From Hyphomicrobiales bacterium (GTDB lineage Bacteria; Pseudomonadota; Alphaproteobacteria; Rhizobiales; Rhizobiaceae), in assembly GCA_900469625.1 (NCBI GenBank), contig UBXV01000027.1, forward strand, positions 1 through 64,000: 64,000 bases of DNA, written 5' to 3'. The translations under genes and the position numbers were made by a program. The notes under the pieces are model-generated. The model was not told the origin of the DNA and searched no databases. It saw only the letters and a program-made list of their open reading frames with translations. Below are positions 63,790-64,000 of the stretch, in pieces. The number at the start of each line of letters is the position of its first letter. Position 1 is the first letter of the stretch.

Positions 63790-64000
63790 TCAGGCCTTGG
63801 CAGCCCGCAGCTCGTCGATCTTGGCGCAGAGGTTCTTCAGCACGAAGTACTCTTCGGTCGAAACCTTGCCTTCGTTGACTTCCTGCGTCCACTGTTCCAG
63901 CGGAATCTTGATGCCGAATTCCTTGTCGATCGCAAAGACGATGTCGAGGAAGTCCAGGCTGTCGATGCCCAGATCGTCGATTGTGTGGCTTTCCGGCGTA
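63790..64000 (-). CDS. acpXL: Acyl carrier protein AcpXL (partial, N-terminus off the right edge)
   Basis: 70 residues visible. The phosphopantetheine attachment Ser lies in [13 protein letters not shown], and the C-terminus ([16 protein letters not shown]..., ending DELRAAKA) is the acidic, Trp-containing tail typical of rhizobial AcpXL. It carries the very-long-chain hydroxy fatty acid that LpxXL attaches to lipid A. The N-terminal part with the start codon is beyond the window. It is the first gene of the leftward acpXL-fabZ-fabF2-fabF1-adh-lpxXL cluster. Confidence 0.96.

Overview
The window looks like a chromosomal segment of a Rhizobiaceae member (Alphaproteobacteria, Hyphomicrobiales; Sinorhizobium/Ensifer, Rhizobium or a close relative). 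The evidence is the lpxXL-adh-fabF1-fabF2-fabZ-acpXL cluster for very-long-chain lipid A acylation, ccoNOQP and fixGHIS, a Fur-type Zur encoded with znuCB, a DUF982 protein, several copies of a rhizobial-type intergenic mosaic repeat, and GC-rich, rhizobial-style codon use. Genus cannot be fixed by reading alone.

Layout. 1-5 kb: FecR-domain protein cut by the left edge, a GNAT enzyme, and uvrB with long extensions. 5-14.5 kb: a loose set of housekeeping and lineage-restricted genes (bestrophin-like membrane protein, LssY_C protein, J-domain protein, cold-shock protein with a long leader and a candidate small RNA upstream, dusA, two small lipoproteins, a 40-residue membrane peptide, DUF982), with one 1.1-kb gene-free stretch carrying mosaic repeats. 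14.5-21.3 kb: FAH-family hydrolase, gamma-carbonic anhydrase, then a zinc module: znuC-znuB-zur facing znuA, followed by a COG0523 GTPase, with Zur-box-like inverted repeats before znuC and before the GTPase; then an RcnB-like protein. 21.4-28 kb: GH43 beta-xylosidase behind a perfect 16-bp palindrome, TRAP transporter permeases, a cupin protein, and a TakP-like binding protein on the other strand.

28-40.7 kb: an eight-gene leftward carbohydrate operon (CUT1 ABC importer, GH2 beta-mannosidase, lyxose/mannose isomerase, TIM-barrel isomerase, Gfo/Idh/MocA dehydrogenase), with a Gpr/YghZ-like reductase beyond a mosaic repeat, divergent from a LacI-family regulator. Two matching operator-like palindromes flank the divergent promoter region. 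The parts suggest uptake and breakdown of beta-mannosides, with mannose entering metabolism by isomerisation and possibly a second oxidative branch. 40.8-44 kb: GNAT, dienelactone-hydrolase-like, EthD and 6-phosphogluconate dehydrogenase.

44-57.4 kb: microaerobic respiration. fixGHIS (assembly, copper supply) and ccoNOQP (cbb3 oxidase) are both leftward and each has an FNR/FixK box. They are separated by five rightward genes (AGCS symporter, AraC regulator, SRPBCC, VOC, PIG-L deacetylase). A hemerythrin-like gene diverges from ccoN and shares its FNR/FixK box. 57.5-64 kb: a PAS protein, then the leftward acpXL-fabZ-fabF2-fabF1-adh-lpxXL cluster. The fabF2 product has lost the ketosynthase cysteine and one histidine, so it reads as a chain-length-factor-like partner of FabF1.
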